44,598 nucleotides of DNA from the NCBI GenBank assembly GCA_002869635.1, contig PKUF01000032.1, forward strand, positions 1 through 44,598, written 5' to 3'. Below are positions 10,089 through 18,606 of this stretch, piece after piece; within the stretch, counting starts at the first letter, position 1, and each line of letters starts with the position of its first letter. Origin of the DNA: Desulfuromonas sp. (GTDB lineage Bacteria > Desulfobacterota > Desulfuromonadia > Desulfuromonadales > BM515). Under the pieces are notes generated by a model, which searched no databases, was not told the DNA's origin, and saw only the letters and a program-made list of their open reading frames with translations. The position numbers were made by a program, and so were the translations under genes.

Positions 10089-10934
10089 TTATTTTACGTG
10101 ACAGGCCTTACAAAGGGCACTGCCAGTGTTCGGTGTAATAAGAAACGGCGTGTAAACAGTGTAAGCGGGATCACCTGCGTTTGTTCCGTATTTACCGTAA
10201 TCGACATGCGGATCATGACAACTGGAACATTCGACCCTGTTTGTCGCCCCGAAGAAACGTACATTTTTACCTGCCGCATTCACCGTCGTATCAAGCCCCG
10301 ACGGGTCGTCTAAATAAGCCGCATCATAACTGAATGAGATGGGATGGTCATCTGACAGATCACCACCAACGTTATAAATCATGTTAAACAATCTGTCACG
10401 TGATGAGCCGATCCAGGCTCCTGGAGCGAGGGGGTCTGGAAAACCTATCTCCTTGATCGTTACCCACTGATCATTCATACGAATTCGCTCTGTCGGCTCT
10501 GTGGCATCTAACTGTGGCGTTCTATTACTTAAATTGATGACCCGGTTCACCGCGATCGTCCCGTCATGACAAGAGAGACAGAGAAGCGACTCTGTACTAA
10601 CGGCCCGCGCGGTATCTCCTGCCGTCGCGCCGAGTGTTGAACTATCGTAATGCGTGAAATAGCCTGGTGCCGCAATATTTGCAGCGAGCGGATTTGAGGA
10701 CGCGGTATCGTCCATCTCGCGGTTCCAGAGCGGGCCATCAAGGCTTCCACCGTGTGGTGTATGACAAAAGATACAGATTTCATCTTCATCACTTGCATTA
10801 TACGGTGATGACGTGGTCTTGCTCATGTTGTGCATTGTGTTAGCAATCCCCGCAACTCCCTTGGCCATGGCACTTAGTGGTAATACCGCCAAGACAATCA
10901 ACATTCCCATTACCGCAACTATGCTTCTCATCAT
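10089..10934 (-). CDS. Secreted four-haem c-type cytochrome (doubled-CxxCH type)
   Basis: The 281-aa product has four CxxCH motifs (CIFCH, CLSCH, CSSCH, CKACH) and additional histidines in HTPHGG and HDPHVD that could be distal ligands. The CIFCHTPH and CSSCHDPH forms resemble the doubled-CxxCH family of Desulfuromonadia cytochromes. The track start (10970) is a TTG without a ribosome site. I chose the tandem ATGATG at 10934 because GGGGAACGA lies just upstream and a clean signal peptide follows (MMRSIVAVMGM...LSAMA). The gene starts 41 bp after the NHL-repeat gene and so is likely co-transcribed with it. A role as periplasmic or surface electron carrier for the neighbouring giant cytochrome is inferred. 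Confidence 0.93.
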   Translation of the reverse strand: MMRSIVAVMGMLIVLAVLPLSAMAKGVAGIANTMHNMSKTTSSPYNASDEDEICIFCHTPHGGSLDGPLWNREMDDTASSNPLAANIAAPGYFTHYDSSTLGATAGDTARAVSTESLLCLSCHDGTIAVNRVINLSNRTPQLDATEPTERIRMNDQWVTIKEIGFPDPLAPGAWIGSSRDRLFNMIYNVGGDLSDDHPISFSYDAAYLDDPSGLDTTVNAAGKNVRFFGATNRVECSSCHDPHVDYGKYGTNAGDPAYTVYTPFLITPNTGSALCKACHVK

Positions 10935-10975
10935 ACTTCGTTCCCCAGAATAGATGTTTCTACCACCCAATCAGA

Positions 10976-13864
10976 CTAGTCAAGGAGATGGACCAATTGC
11001 TCAATTTCGACGTAGCCGGAGGCGCCACTCACCATGGTTGCCAACAGGGCGCGGGCCTGCTTTGCAGCTTCCTTATAATCTTTTATTTCTATCGCCGCCC
11101 TGACAGCCCCTGTTTCTCCCGCTGCCAGAAAAGTATCAATTTGATCAACCTTCTCAACCAAAGAGCCCCTGAAGCTCTCTACAATTGCACTGCCATAGGA
11201 ACGGACGTAGCGGATCTCGCCGGCAGAATTCCCGACAAGGAGATCTTTTCCGCTTTTCCCGTCGAGATCAACGGAAAAGAGCCGCAATCGATTCCCCAGC
11301 GAATAAGTTCCACTGGTCGATTTGCCGTTGTTGTCATTAATCAGCTCATCGGCAACCGAAAGAACCGCAACCGCCTTATAATTCCCGGAAACCGACTCGT
11401 ACACATAGATGTGTTCGTCAGCTGCAAGCAAAAGCTCTGCGGCATTATCGCCATCCCAGTCAACGAAAAAGGGCGCAACGGGTGAGCTGATTCGGAAAAG
11501 GACAACGGGAGCGGAAAGTTCCGGCGCAGCATCTGTCCCAAGATTGGTACAGAGCGACACCGTGCCGTCTGTCGCACCAACAAGCAGGTCTTTGTCGTTA
11601 TCGTTGTCAATATCATAAATAACCGGCGCAGCCGCCCCTGAAACCATAAGGGGGCCTTCCACAGTCGTCACCACAGACCCTGTGTAATCAGTACCGTTGG
11701 CTCCAGAAGTCGCCAGATAGAGGTGAACCGTTCCATCCTCAGCACCTATCACAAAATCGTTCAAGCGATCATTGTTCCAATCGACAACAACAGGCGTGGC
11801 GCCGGGAAGTAACGGTAACCCAGATATCTCTGTCAGCGCCCCAAAGTAAAGGTCTCCCTCAAGAGATTCAGCACCAGCGGCGACGCTAATTCTACCGGAG
11901 AGCTCTCCGGTCACCAGATCAAGCAGACCATCTCCGTTCAAATCAACAAGATAAGGGACTGCATCTCCAGAGAGAGAGATCTTGGTCGCATCCACCTCCA
12001 GCGGCCTCGCCTTGAGATCTTCCGGCGAGATTGCAGGGCGCAGCGCCACAGAGACAGAAAGGTTCTCGTTCTCACCAACCGTAATCTGTTTCACGACGGG
12101 CTCGAAGCCACTCTTTACCAGAACAAGAGAAGTCTGTCCCGGCGTGAAGTCTTGAATTTCCAGAGGGGTCACCCCTGCATAACTACCGTAGTAACCATAA
12201 TTCCCCCCGAAGTAGACCTTGACCCCCGGCATATTCGCATCAACAGACACCAATGTGGTATCATAGACGAACATTTGCGCATCGCTATAGGACGTCGTCC
12301 CATGCTCATCAACAGCAAGAACCCGAAGGAAATAGGCCTCTCCATCCATCAAGGCTGCATATCCCGTCAGATCGGCCAGAGCGGTCTCTCTCAGCTCACT
12401 AAGTTCTGACTCAGCGACAACCTGCTCAAAGGACGGGTCCGAAGAGACCTCGACCATGTACTGAACCGCGTCATAGGGATCGGGGTCGACTGATGCATCC
12501 CAAGAGATGAGATCTGCACCGTCAACGACAGCAGCGGCTACAGGACGCAGCAGAGAAGGGGCAGAAGGAGCTTCCGGCGTGGCATTGACATAGAACGACT
12601 CCAACCCTGACCAACCGGAGACTTCCTCAGCATCCGCCGCCTGAACCCGCCATGTAATCTGGGCATTTTCAGGCAAAGACACATCCACCTGAACATCCGT
12701 GTTCCCCTCGCCCTCAGGCTGCTCCAAATACTCCACAACGAGCGTGTCATCCGCGTAAACCTGCACCTGATACGTCAGAACATCGCCATCAGCATCAACG
12801 GCATTTTCTATTTGCAGCAGCGGCGTTGCCGTCGAAACCTCGACATTATCAGTCGGACTATACGGAACCGGAATTCCAGGCTTAACATTTGTAACCGGCG
12901 GGGTGGGGTTTATTGCACCATCGACGCCAAAAACTTCAACACGCCCCCCGTCCGAAGAGACAAAGAGGCGATGGGTCAGACCATCGTAGGCAACAGCACG
13001 AGGCATCGCCAGCTGTCCGACCTCAATCCCCTGCGTCCCATACGTCAACAACAAACCACCTGAGACCGCAGGTGCTGACATCACCCGTACCTGCCCCAAC
13101 ATCGTGTCAAGAAAATAGGCCCTTTCATTTCCAGCCTTGCCACCAAATGCGATCCCCCCGAACCACGCCAGAGAAGGCGTTCCAAAGGACGTCGTCATCG
13201 AAAGTGAACGCTTATAGTTCCCTACCATGTCATATACGACCACCTTTGCCGGGGTCCGGCCATAGGTCTGAACATCTGCAACGTACACTTCTTTATTGAC
13301 ATCATCGATCGCCAAGGCCCACACGGAGATCAACGTCGAAAGAGTTGTCCCTTTTGCCCCAATACTGTAGGCACATTCACTCCCGTCAGGGCCATACACC
13401 CGAACCTTCAAGACCGACTGATCAACAACATAGACATATCCATCGGCATCAACCTTTATCATGTCCACATTGCCGAATTCCCCTTCACCACTTCCCAGAG
13501 AGCCAACAAGGGAACCGGAATCCAGGTCCAAAACCCGAACGATCGTGCGATCACCGACATAAAGACGAGAACGGCCTGAATCCACGGCCATCGCCCCCGC
13601 ACTCAGAAAAGCCGAAGAGTAAGTCTCTGCAAGCTCTCCATACATGTCAAAGCGATAGACAACATGATTCAGCGAGTCCGCGACATACAGATTCCCCTCG
13701 GAATCGACATCAAGCGCACTGACAAACGCCAACCGATCACTACTGATCCGCCCCAGAGAGGCCAAGTCCGGGACCGTTGCCGCCTGAACCGGCATATGCC
13801 AAATGACACTCACCAGCAGCACAATCGCCGCCAAAAGGCCAGTCTTCCGAATTTGCAATTCCAT
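10976..13864 (-). CDS. Secreted NHL-repeat / FnIII / PEGA / VCBS-repeat protein
   Basis: This 962-aa protein begins with a signal peptide (LLAAIVLLVSVIWHMPVQA). Residues 30-330 hold NHL-type beta-propeller repeats (ALDVDSEGNLYVADSLNHVV and similar). Residues 330-540 are fibronectin-like. A PEGA-like segment follows at about 540-605 (MPGVKVYFGG...TPLEIQDFTPG). Residues 615-890 carry FG-GAP/VCBS repeats with calcium-type loops: DLNGDGLLD, DWNNDRLND, DIDNDNDKD, DWDGD and DLDGKSGKD. A short helical tail ends the protein. AGGAGG sits 7 bp before the ATG. It is the first gene after the sigma-54 type promoter and precedes two cytochrome genes. NHL proteins are common companions of Geobacter cytochrome loci. 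A scaffold or adhesin role at the cell surface is inferred; no catalytic motif is visible. Confidence 0.92.
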   Translation of the reverse strand: MELQIRKTGLLAAIVLLVSVIWHMPVQAATVPDLASLGRISSDRLAFVSALDVDSEGNLYVADSLNHVVYRFDMYGELAETYSSAFLSAGAMAVDSGRSRLYVGDRTIVRVLDLDSGSLVGSLGSGEGEFGNVDMIKVDADGYVYVVDQSVLKVRVYGPDGSECAYSIGAKGTTLSTLISVWALAIDDVNKEVYVADVQTYGRTPAKVVVYDMVGNYKRSLSMTTSFGTPSLAWFGGIAFGGKAGNERAYFLDTMLGQVRVMSAPAVSGGLLLTYGTQGIEVGQLAMPRAVAYDGLTHRLFVSSDGGRVEVFGVDGAINPTPPVTNVKPGIPVPYSPTDNVEVSTATPLLQIENAVDADGDVLTYQVQVYADDTLVVEYLEQPEGEGNTDVQVDVSLPENAQITWRVQAADAEEVSGWSGLESFYVNATPEAPSAPSLLRPVAAAVVDGADLISWDASVDPDPYDAVQYMVEVSSDPSFEQVVAESELSELRETALADLTGYAALMDGEAYFLRVLAVDEHGTTSYSDAQMFVYDTTLVSVDANMPGVKVYFGGNYGYYGSYAGVTPLEIQDFTPGQTSLVLVKSGFEPVVKQITVGENENLSVSVALRPAISPEDLKARPLEVDATKISLSGDAVPYLVDLNGDGLLDLVTGELSGRISVAAGAESLEGDLYFGALTEISGLPLLPGATPVVVDWNNDRLNDFVIGAEDGTVHLYLATSGANGTDYTGSVVTTVEGPLMVSGAAAPVIYDIDNDNDKDLLVGATDGTVSLCTNLGTDAAPELSAPVVLFRISSPVAPFFVDWDGDNAAELLLAADEHIYVYESVSGNYKAVAVLSVADELINDNNGKSTSGTYSLGNRLRLFSVDLDGKSGKDLLVGNSAGEIRYVRSYGSAIVESFRGSLVEKVDQIDTFLAAGETGAVRAAIEIKDYKEAAKQARALLATMVSGASGYVEIEQLVHLLD

Positions 13865-14206
13865 ATTTCGCCTCCTAATAGGTACGGATGGTTCCTTTAT
13901 TTATCAAGCTTCATGTTCAAATTCGATGTAGGACAGAGGTGTCCTCACGCGGAGTAGATGCAACCATGGTACCAAATCAACACAACCACTCATCGCTCCT
14001 TGAACTCACCTCGACAAACAGCCCCCGACATCTATCCTTTTCGCCAAAATTGCGGGGTTTCCAACAAAGAGCATCGCTCTTCAAACTGTCACCCTTGCCC
14101 CCGCTTCACCTTGTGCTTTGACGGGGCCTGTGTTATTTAACGTGCGCACAGAATAGCATCATTTCTCGTTGTGTCACTTTCTCATCCTTATAAACGAGCA
14201 TCGACC
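13865..14206. other. Divergent intergenic region between the NHL gene and selA
   Basis: About 340 bp separate the two divergent start codons. The only strong element I see is the -24/-12 promoter facing left. I found no convincing sigma-70 promoter for selA, no tRNA-Sec gene and no riboswitch-like fold. Short ORFs listed here in the track have no ribosome site or recognisable sequence. Confidence 0.6.
13959..13975 (-). promoter_or_regulatory. Sigma-54 (-24/-12) promoter for the NHL-cytochrome cluster
   Basis: The minus strand reads TTGGTACCATGGTTGCA, with the obligatory GG and GC separated by exactly 10 bases. Against the consensus TTGGCAC-N5-TTGCA only the C after GG differs. The predicted transcription start lies about 85 bp upstream of the NHL gene ATG. 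No enhancer-binding site was identified. Confidence 0.72.
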
Positions 14207-15622
14207 ATGTCCCCTCACAAATCCTTGCTCCGCCATATTCCCGGAGTCGATCGCCTTCTGCAAAGCCCCCTGCTGCAAAACCTCGCCAGTGAGATCCCAA
14301 CCACCCTCATCACTGATGCGGCTCGCAATGTTACCGCCACCCTCCGGGAGAGAATACTCGCCGGCGAACTCCATACCGCCCCATCCGTTGAGGAGATCTG
14401 CGTCCAAACCCATCGCGAAGCCTTGCTGCGGGCTCGCCCCTCGCTACGCCCAGTCCTTAATGCCACCGGAACCCTGCTCCACACCAATCTCGGTCGCGCA
14501 CCCTTAAGCGATGCTGCTCTGTCGGCGATGGAGTCGGTCGCCCGTTCCTACTCCAATCTTGAGCTTGACTTGGAGAGCGGCGAACGCGGCCACCGCTACA
14601 GTCATATCGAGGCACTCCTTTGCCGCCTCACCGGCGCCGAGGCCGCGACAGTGGTCAACAACAACGCCGGAGCGGTCATGCTCGCCCTCACGGCTCTGGC
14701 ACAAGGGAGAGAAGCGATCGTCTCGCGAGGCGAACTTGTTGAGATCGGAGGGGCTTTTCGGGTTCCCGATGTCATGGCCGCGGGGGGTGTTTTGTTGCAC
14801 GAAATCGGCACGACCAACAAGACCCATCTTCGCGACTACCGTGCCGCCATCAACGAAAAGACCGGACTCCTTCTTAAAGTTCATACCAGCAATTACCGCA
14901 TCGTCGGGTTCACCGCCGCCGTTTCGGCGAGCGAGATGGTCTCTCTCGCTCGCGAGCATAACCTGCCGGTCCTTGAAGATCTCGGCAGCGGGATGCTCAT
15001 GGACCTCTCTCCCTTCGGGCTTCCTAAGGAACCAACGGTTGCCGAAGCGGTCGGCGCCGGGATTGACGTGGTCACCTTCAGTGGCGACAAACTCCTTGGC
15101 GGACCTCAGGCCGGTCTCATTGTCGGGCGCAAAAACGCTGTGGAGAAAATCCGCAAACACCCCTTCGCTCGCGCCCTGCGCAGTGACAAACTAACCCTGG
15201 CAGCGTTGGAGGCGACCCTACGTCACTACCTTGACCCGGCTGATGCACTGCGCGAGATCCCGGTTCTGAGGATGCTTGCTGTCACGCCGCAGGAGCTGCG
15301 CCGCTCTTGCCGCCGGCTGCAGCGGCGCCTTTCTCAACTGGCCGAGCAACTACACTGTGAGATCGTCCCCGAGCCGTCGGCTGTCGGTGGTGGCGCCCTA
15401 CCGCTGACGTAGCTTCCCGGAGAGGCACTGGCGCTGCGACCACAAACTATCTCTGTCGACACCCTCGCCACCCGCCTGCGGCTCGGAAGCCCGGCGGTGG
15501 TCGGGCGACGCCGCGATGGCCTCTTCATCATCAACCCTCGCACCTTGCGTCAGGACGAGGAGGCAACGCTCTGCGCCGCCATCGCCTCGGCCCTCACTCT
15601 GGAAGCAACGTCCGCATCATGA
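14207..15622 (+). CDS. selA: L-seryl-tRNA(Sec) selenium transferase with in-frame amber codon
   Basis: SelA converts Ser-tRNA(Sec) to Sec-tRNA(Sec) with selenophosphate, using PLP. The sequence has the family signature LNATGTLLHTNLGRAPLS and the PLP site SGDKLLGGPQAG, with the lysine at residue 295, as in E. coli. I use ATG 14207; the upstream GTG at 14171 has no ribosome site. The frame meets TAG at 15410-15412 (codon 402), in a place where relatives, as I recall them, read LPLTELPS. It then continues as clear SelA C-terminus (LPGEALALRP..., VVGRRRDGLFIINPRTL) to a TGA overlapping the selB ATG. Without read-through the product is 401 aa and lacks the last 69 or so residues. One substitution from GAG, a sequencing error or suppression could explain it. 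Confidence 0.88.
15410..15412 (+). other. In-frame TAG within selA
   Basis: The context is CCG CTG ACG TAG CTT CCC GGA. The 69 codons downstream are open, GC-rich like the rest of the gene, and match the SelA C-terminal pattern. The last of them runs into the ATGA overlap with selB. A single G-to-T change from GAG would produce it. Confidence 0.9.
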
Positions 15623-17547
15623 GCAAAACAACAGAACGCCATCTGATCATCGGCACCGCGGGCCACGTCGATCACGGCAAGACGACCCTGATCCGTGCCT
15701 TGACCGGCGCCGAGACCGATCGCCTCAAAGAAGAGAAGGAACGCGGGATCTCTATCGATCTCGGCTTCGCCCCGTTCCGGCTCCCCAAAGGGGGAATGGC
15801 CGGTATCGTCGACGTCCCTGGGCACGAACGCTTTATCCATAATATGCTCGCTGGCGTCGGCGGCATCGACATGGTCCTGCTCCTGCTCGATGTCATGGAG
15901 GGGGTGATGCCTCAGACGAGAGAGCATCTCGCCATCCTTAAGCTGCTCGATGTACAACGTGGCATCGTCGTATTGAGCAAATGCGATCTTGCCGATCCTG
16001 ACTGGGTCGATCTGGTGGAAGAAGAAATCCGCGAAGAGGTCGCCGAAACCTTCCTTAAAGACGCTCCTTTCTGCCGTGTCTCGGCCTTGACCGGCGACGG
16101 TATCCCCGATCTCATCGCGACGATTGAGGAGGTCGCCCGAGCCATCACCCCCAAGGATGCCGACGGCCCCTTGCGCCTTCCTATCGACCGCCACTTCACT
16201 GTTGCCGGGTTCGGCACGGTGGTGACCGGCACACTCCTTTCGGGACGGATCCGCACAGGCGAGACGGTGGAGATGCTCCCTCCGGGAGAGACTGTACGGG
16301 TGCGCGAGCTGCAGGTGCATGGCAAGAAAGTCGAGGAGGCCAGCGCTGGTCAGCGCGCCGCCCTCAACCTCGTCGGTCTCGACCGCGAACGGATTCAACG
16401 CGGCGCCGTGGTTGGAACCCCCGGCATCTTCGAGATGACCGAACGCTTCGACGCCCGCCTTACCCTGCTCCCCGAGGCTCCGCGCCCCCTCAAATTCCGC
16501 GACCCGGTCCATCTCTACCTCGGCACCGCCCGGGTGGTGGGGATGGTCGCCCTGCTCGACCGGGACATTCTTGAACCGGGGGAGAGCGCCATCGTGCAGA
16601 TTCACCTCGACCGACCGCTGGTGGCACATCGTCAGGACCGCTTCATCATCCGCTCCTATTCGCCGATGACGACCATCGGCGGCGGGGTGGTGGTCGATCC
16701 AGCCCCAGTCAAACATAAGCGTTTCCGCGATGACGTCATGGCCTCCCTCAAAGAGTTGGAGTCGGGGGAGAAGTCATTCCTGCTGCAAAAACTCGCCGCC
16801 CAGCCCTGCCTGCGCCTTAAGGAGTTCGAACAACTTGCCGCCATGGGACGGGAACGGATCGGCGACCACCTTGAAGCACTGCAGAACGAAGGACGGGTCG
16901 CCCTGCTCGCCGACCAGTGGGTTGTCGTCGAGACCTTGCGTAGCTGGCGCCGCAGACTGATCGAGGAGGTCGAGCAGTTCCACAAAGCGAATCCGCTTCT
17001 CCTCGGCATCCCCCGCGCAACCCTTAAAGGGGCGTTGCCTGCCGCCCTTCTCCCCAAAGGGTTCGATGCCCTCCTTGCCGCCGCTCATGAGGAAAACGAT
17101 CTGGTCGCCGGGACAGAAAGCGTCCACCTCCCTGGCTTCTCTCCCCAACCGGAAGGGGAGCAGGCTCGCCTCATTGAACAGATTGAAAATGCGTATCGGC
17201 AGGACGGGGTGTTGGTCAAGAACCGGCAGGAGATGCTCGACCGACTCGGTCTTGATGCCGCAGCGAGCGACGAATGCTTCGCCTACCTCTTTGCCACTGG
17301 GCGGCTGGTGCGGCTCAGCGAAGAGAGCTTTCTGCACCGCGACGCTTATAACGCCGCACTCTCCGCCCTGATCGACCACTTCAACCAACAGAAAACCCTG
17401 ACTCTGGCGGAGTTTCGCGACCGCATCGGCAGCGCCCGCAAGCAAACACAGGCGCTGCTCGAGTACTGGGACAGTCTCAAATATACCCTGCGTCAGGGAG
17501 ACGCCCGGGTCGGGTGGAAGCTCCCCACCGCCCCACCAGCTTCATGA
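15619..17547 (+). CDS. selB: Selenocysteine-specific translation elongation factor SelB
   Basis: SelB is the GTPase that carries Sec-tRNA(Sec) to UGA codons marked by a SECIS hairpin. The 642-aa length fits the family. The N-terminal EF-Tu-like part shows GHVDHGKTTL (G1), DVPGHERFIHNML (G3) and a shortened SKCDL G4 typical of SelB. Beta-barrel domains follow to about residue 350 (TVAGFGTVVTGTLLSG, DRFIIRSYSP). The rest consists of winged-helix domains that bind SECIS RNA. The ATG overlaps the TGA of the extended selA frame as ATGA, which indicates translational coupling. selD follows after 4 bp. Confidence 0.97.
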   Translation: MSKTTERHLIIGTAGHVDHGKTTLIRALTGAETDRLKEEKERGISIDLGFAPFRLPKGGMAGIVDVPGHERFIHNMLAGVGGIDMVLLLLDVMEGVMPQTREHLAILKLLDVQRGIVVLSKCDLADPDWVDLVEEEIREEVAETFLKDAPFCRVSALTGDGIPDLIATIEEVARAITPKDADGPLRLPIDRHFTVAGFGTVVTGTLLSGRIRTGETVEMLPPGETVRVRELQVHGKKVEEASAGQRAALNLVGLDRERIQRGAVVGTPGIFEMTERFDARLTLLPEAPRPLKFRDPVHLYLGTARVVGMVALLDRDILEPGESAIVQIHLDRPLVAHRQDRFIIRSYSPMTTIGGGVVVDPAPVKHKRFRDDVMASLKELESGEKSFLLQKLAAQPCLRLKEFEQLAAMGRERIGDHLEALQNEGRVALLADQWVVVETLRSWRRRLIEEVEQFHKANPLLLGIPRATLKGALPAALLPKGFDALLAAAHEENDLVAGTESVHLPGFSPQPEGEQARLIEQIENAYRQDGVLVKNRQEMLDRLGLDAAASDECFAYLFATGRLVRLSEESFLHRDAYNAALSALIDHFNQQKTLTLAEFRDRIGSARKQTQALLEYWDSLKYTLRQGDARVGWKLPTAPPAS

Positions 17548-17551
17548 GGAT

Positions 17552-18589
17552 ATGATGACACAAAAACTTCGACTGACCGCCCTCTCCCGCAGCAGCGGCT
17601 GAGCCGCAAAACTGGCCCCCGGGCCACTGGCGCAGGTTCTGCGTCATCTACCAGAGAATCGCGACCCGAACCTTCTATCGGCCGCCATCCCTTTTGCCGA
17701 CGCCGGGATCTACCGCCTCGACGCGACAACCGCCCTTGTGCAATCTGTCGACTTTTTCACCCCGGTCGTCGACTCCCCGCGCCTCTTCGGGCGGATCGCC
17801 GCCGCTAACGCCCTCTCCGACATCTATGCGGTGGGGGCACGGCCGTTGACCGCCATGAATCTCGTCGGTTTCCCCCGCTGCCTCGCACAGGAAATCCTTA
17901 CCGAAATCCTCTTGGGTGGCAGCGAAGCGATGGCCGAGGCCGGTGCCACGCTGGTCGGTGGCCACACGGTGGAGGATGACGAGCCGAAATACGGCCTCTC
18001 GGTCACCGGTCTGGTCGATCCGACGATGATGGTCTCCACCGTTGGCGCCTGTCCCGGCGACCATCTCTACCTCACAAAACCACTCGGCACCGGCATCCTC
18101 GCCACCGCTCTCAAAGGAGAGGTTCTTGCCGAGAAGGATATCCCCGACGCCATCGCCGGGATGGCAACCCTCAATCGCACCGCCTGCGCTGCCATGCTTG
18201 AGATCGGGGTCAACGCCTGCACCGACATCACCGGCTTTGCCCTTCTCGGACACGCACTGGAGATGGCCGAGGCGAGTGACGTCTCCTTCGAGCTCAACGG
18301 CGCCAGCCTGCCAGCCTATCCGCACAGCTTCGAAATGGCCGCCATCGGCCTTGTCCCCGAGGGGAGCTACCGCAATCGGGAGTTTTATCGAGAGCGGGTG
18401 CTGAACTGGGAGGAGATAGCGCCAGAGATGATCGACCTGCTCGCTGACCCCCAAACCTCAGGGGGACTGCTCATGGCCGTGGCGCCAGAAAAGTCGGCCG
18501 CGCTTGAAGCACGACTGCAGCAGACCGGTGGGGGATGGAAGGTCGGGGTCGTTAAAGATGGGAAACCAGGGACAATGCAACTCACCTAA
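17552..18589 (+). CDS. selD: Selenide, water dikinase (selenophosphate synthetase), selenocysteine-containing
   Basis: SelD makes selenophosphate from selenide and ATP. The track shows only the part after 17738, but the same frame extends back to ATG 17552 (after GAGGAT), with one TGA at codon 17 (17600-17602). The context SRSSG-U-AAKLAP matches the catalytic Cys/Sec motif of SelD (GCGCK in E. coli, Cys17), so UGA is read as Sec. Further SelD motifs are DFFTPVVDSPRLFGRIAAANALSDIYAVG, AGATLVGGHTVED and DPQTSGGLL. Length with Sec is 345 aa, close to E. coli SelD (347). Its synthesis depends on SelA and SelB from the same operon and on its own product. Confidence 0.96.
17600..17602 (+). other. 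Selenocysteine UGA codon in selD
   Basis: The TGA is codon 17 of selD and sits exactly where other SelD proteins have the catalytic Cys or Sec. The reading frame on both sides is SelD sequence without other stops. Confidence 0.93.
17630..17644 (+). promoter_or_regulatory. Candidate bacterial SECIS hairpin in selD
   Basis: Downstream of the UGA the mRNA can form CGCAG-GUU-CUGCG, with the apical loop about 33 nt after the UGA and starting with G, within the usual bacterial SECIS range. A second small hairpin, UGGCC-CCCG-GGCCA (17613-17626), lies nearer and could be the element or its lower part. No folding calculation was done. Confidence 0.5.
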
Positions 18590-18606
18590 AGGCAAGACAA
18601 CGCCCC

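Noticed and set aside
13865-14206. selC (tRNA-Sec) gene next to the sel operon
   Set aside because: No long-acceptor tRNA fold with a TCA anticodon was found here.
15410-15412. Pyrrolysine at the selA UAG
   Set aside because: The position is expected to be Glu, no pyl genes are in the window, and one base change explains it; kept only as something to exclude.
15550-16716. 388-aa minus-strand ORF opposite selB
   Set aside because: Antisense shadow of a well-supported SelB gene.
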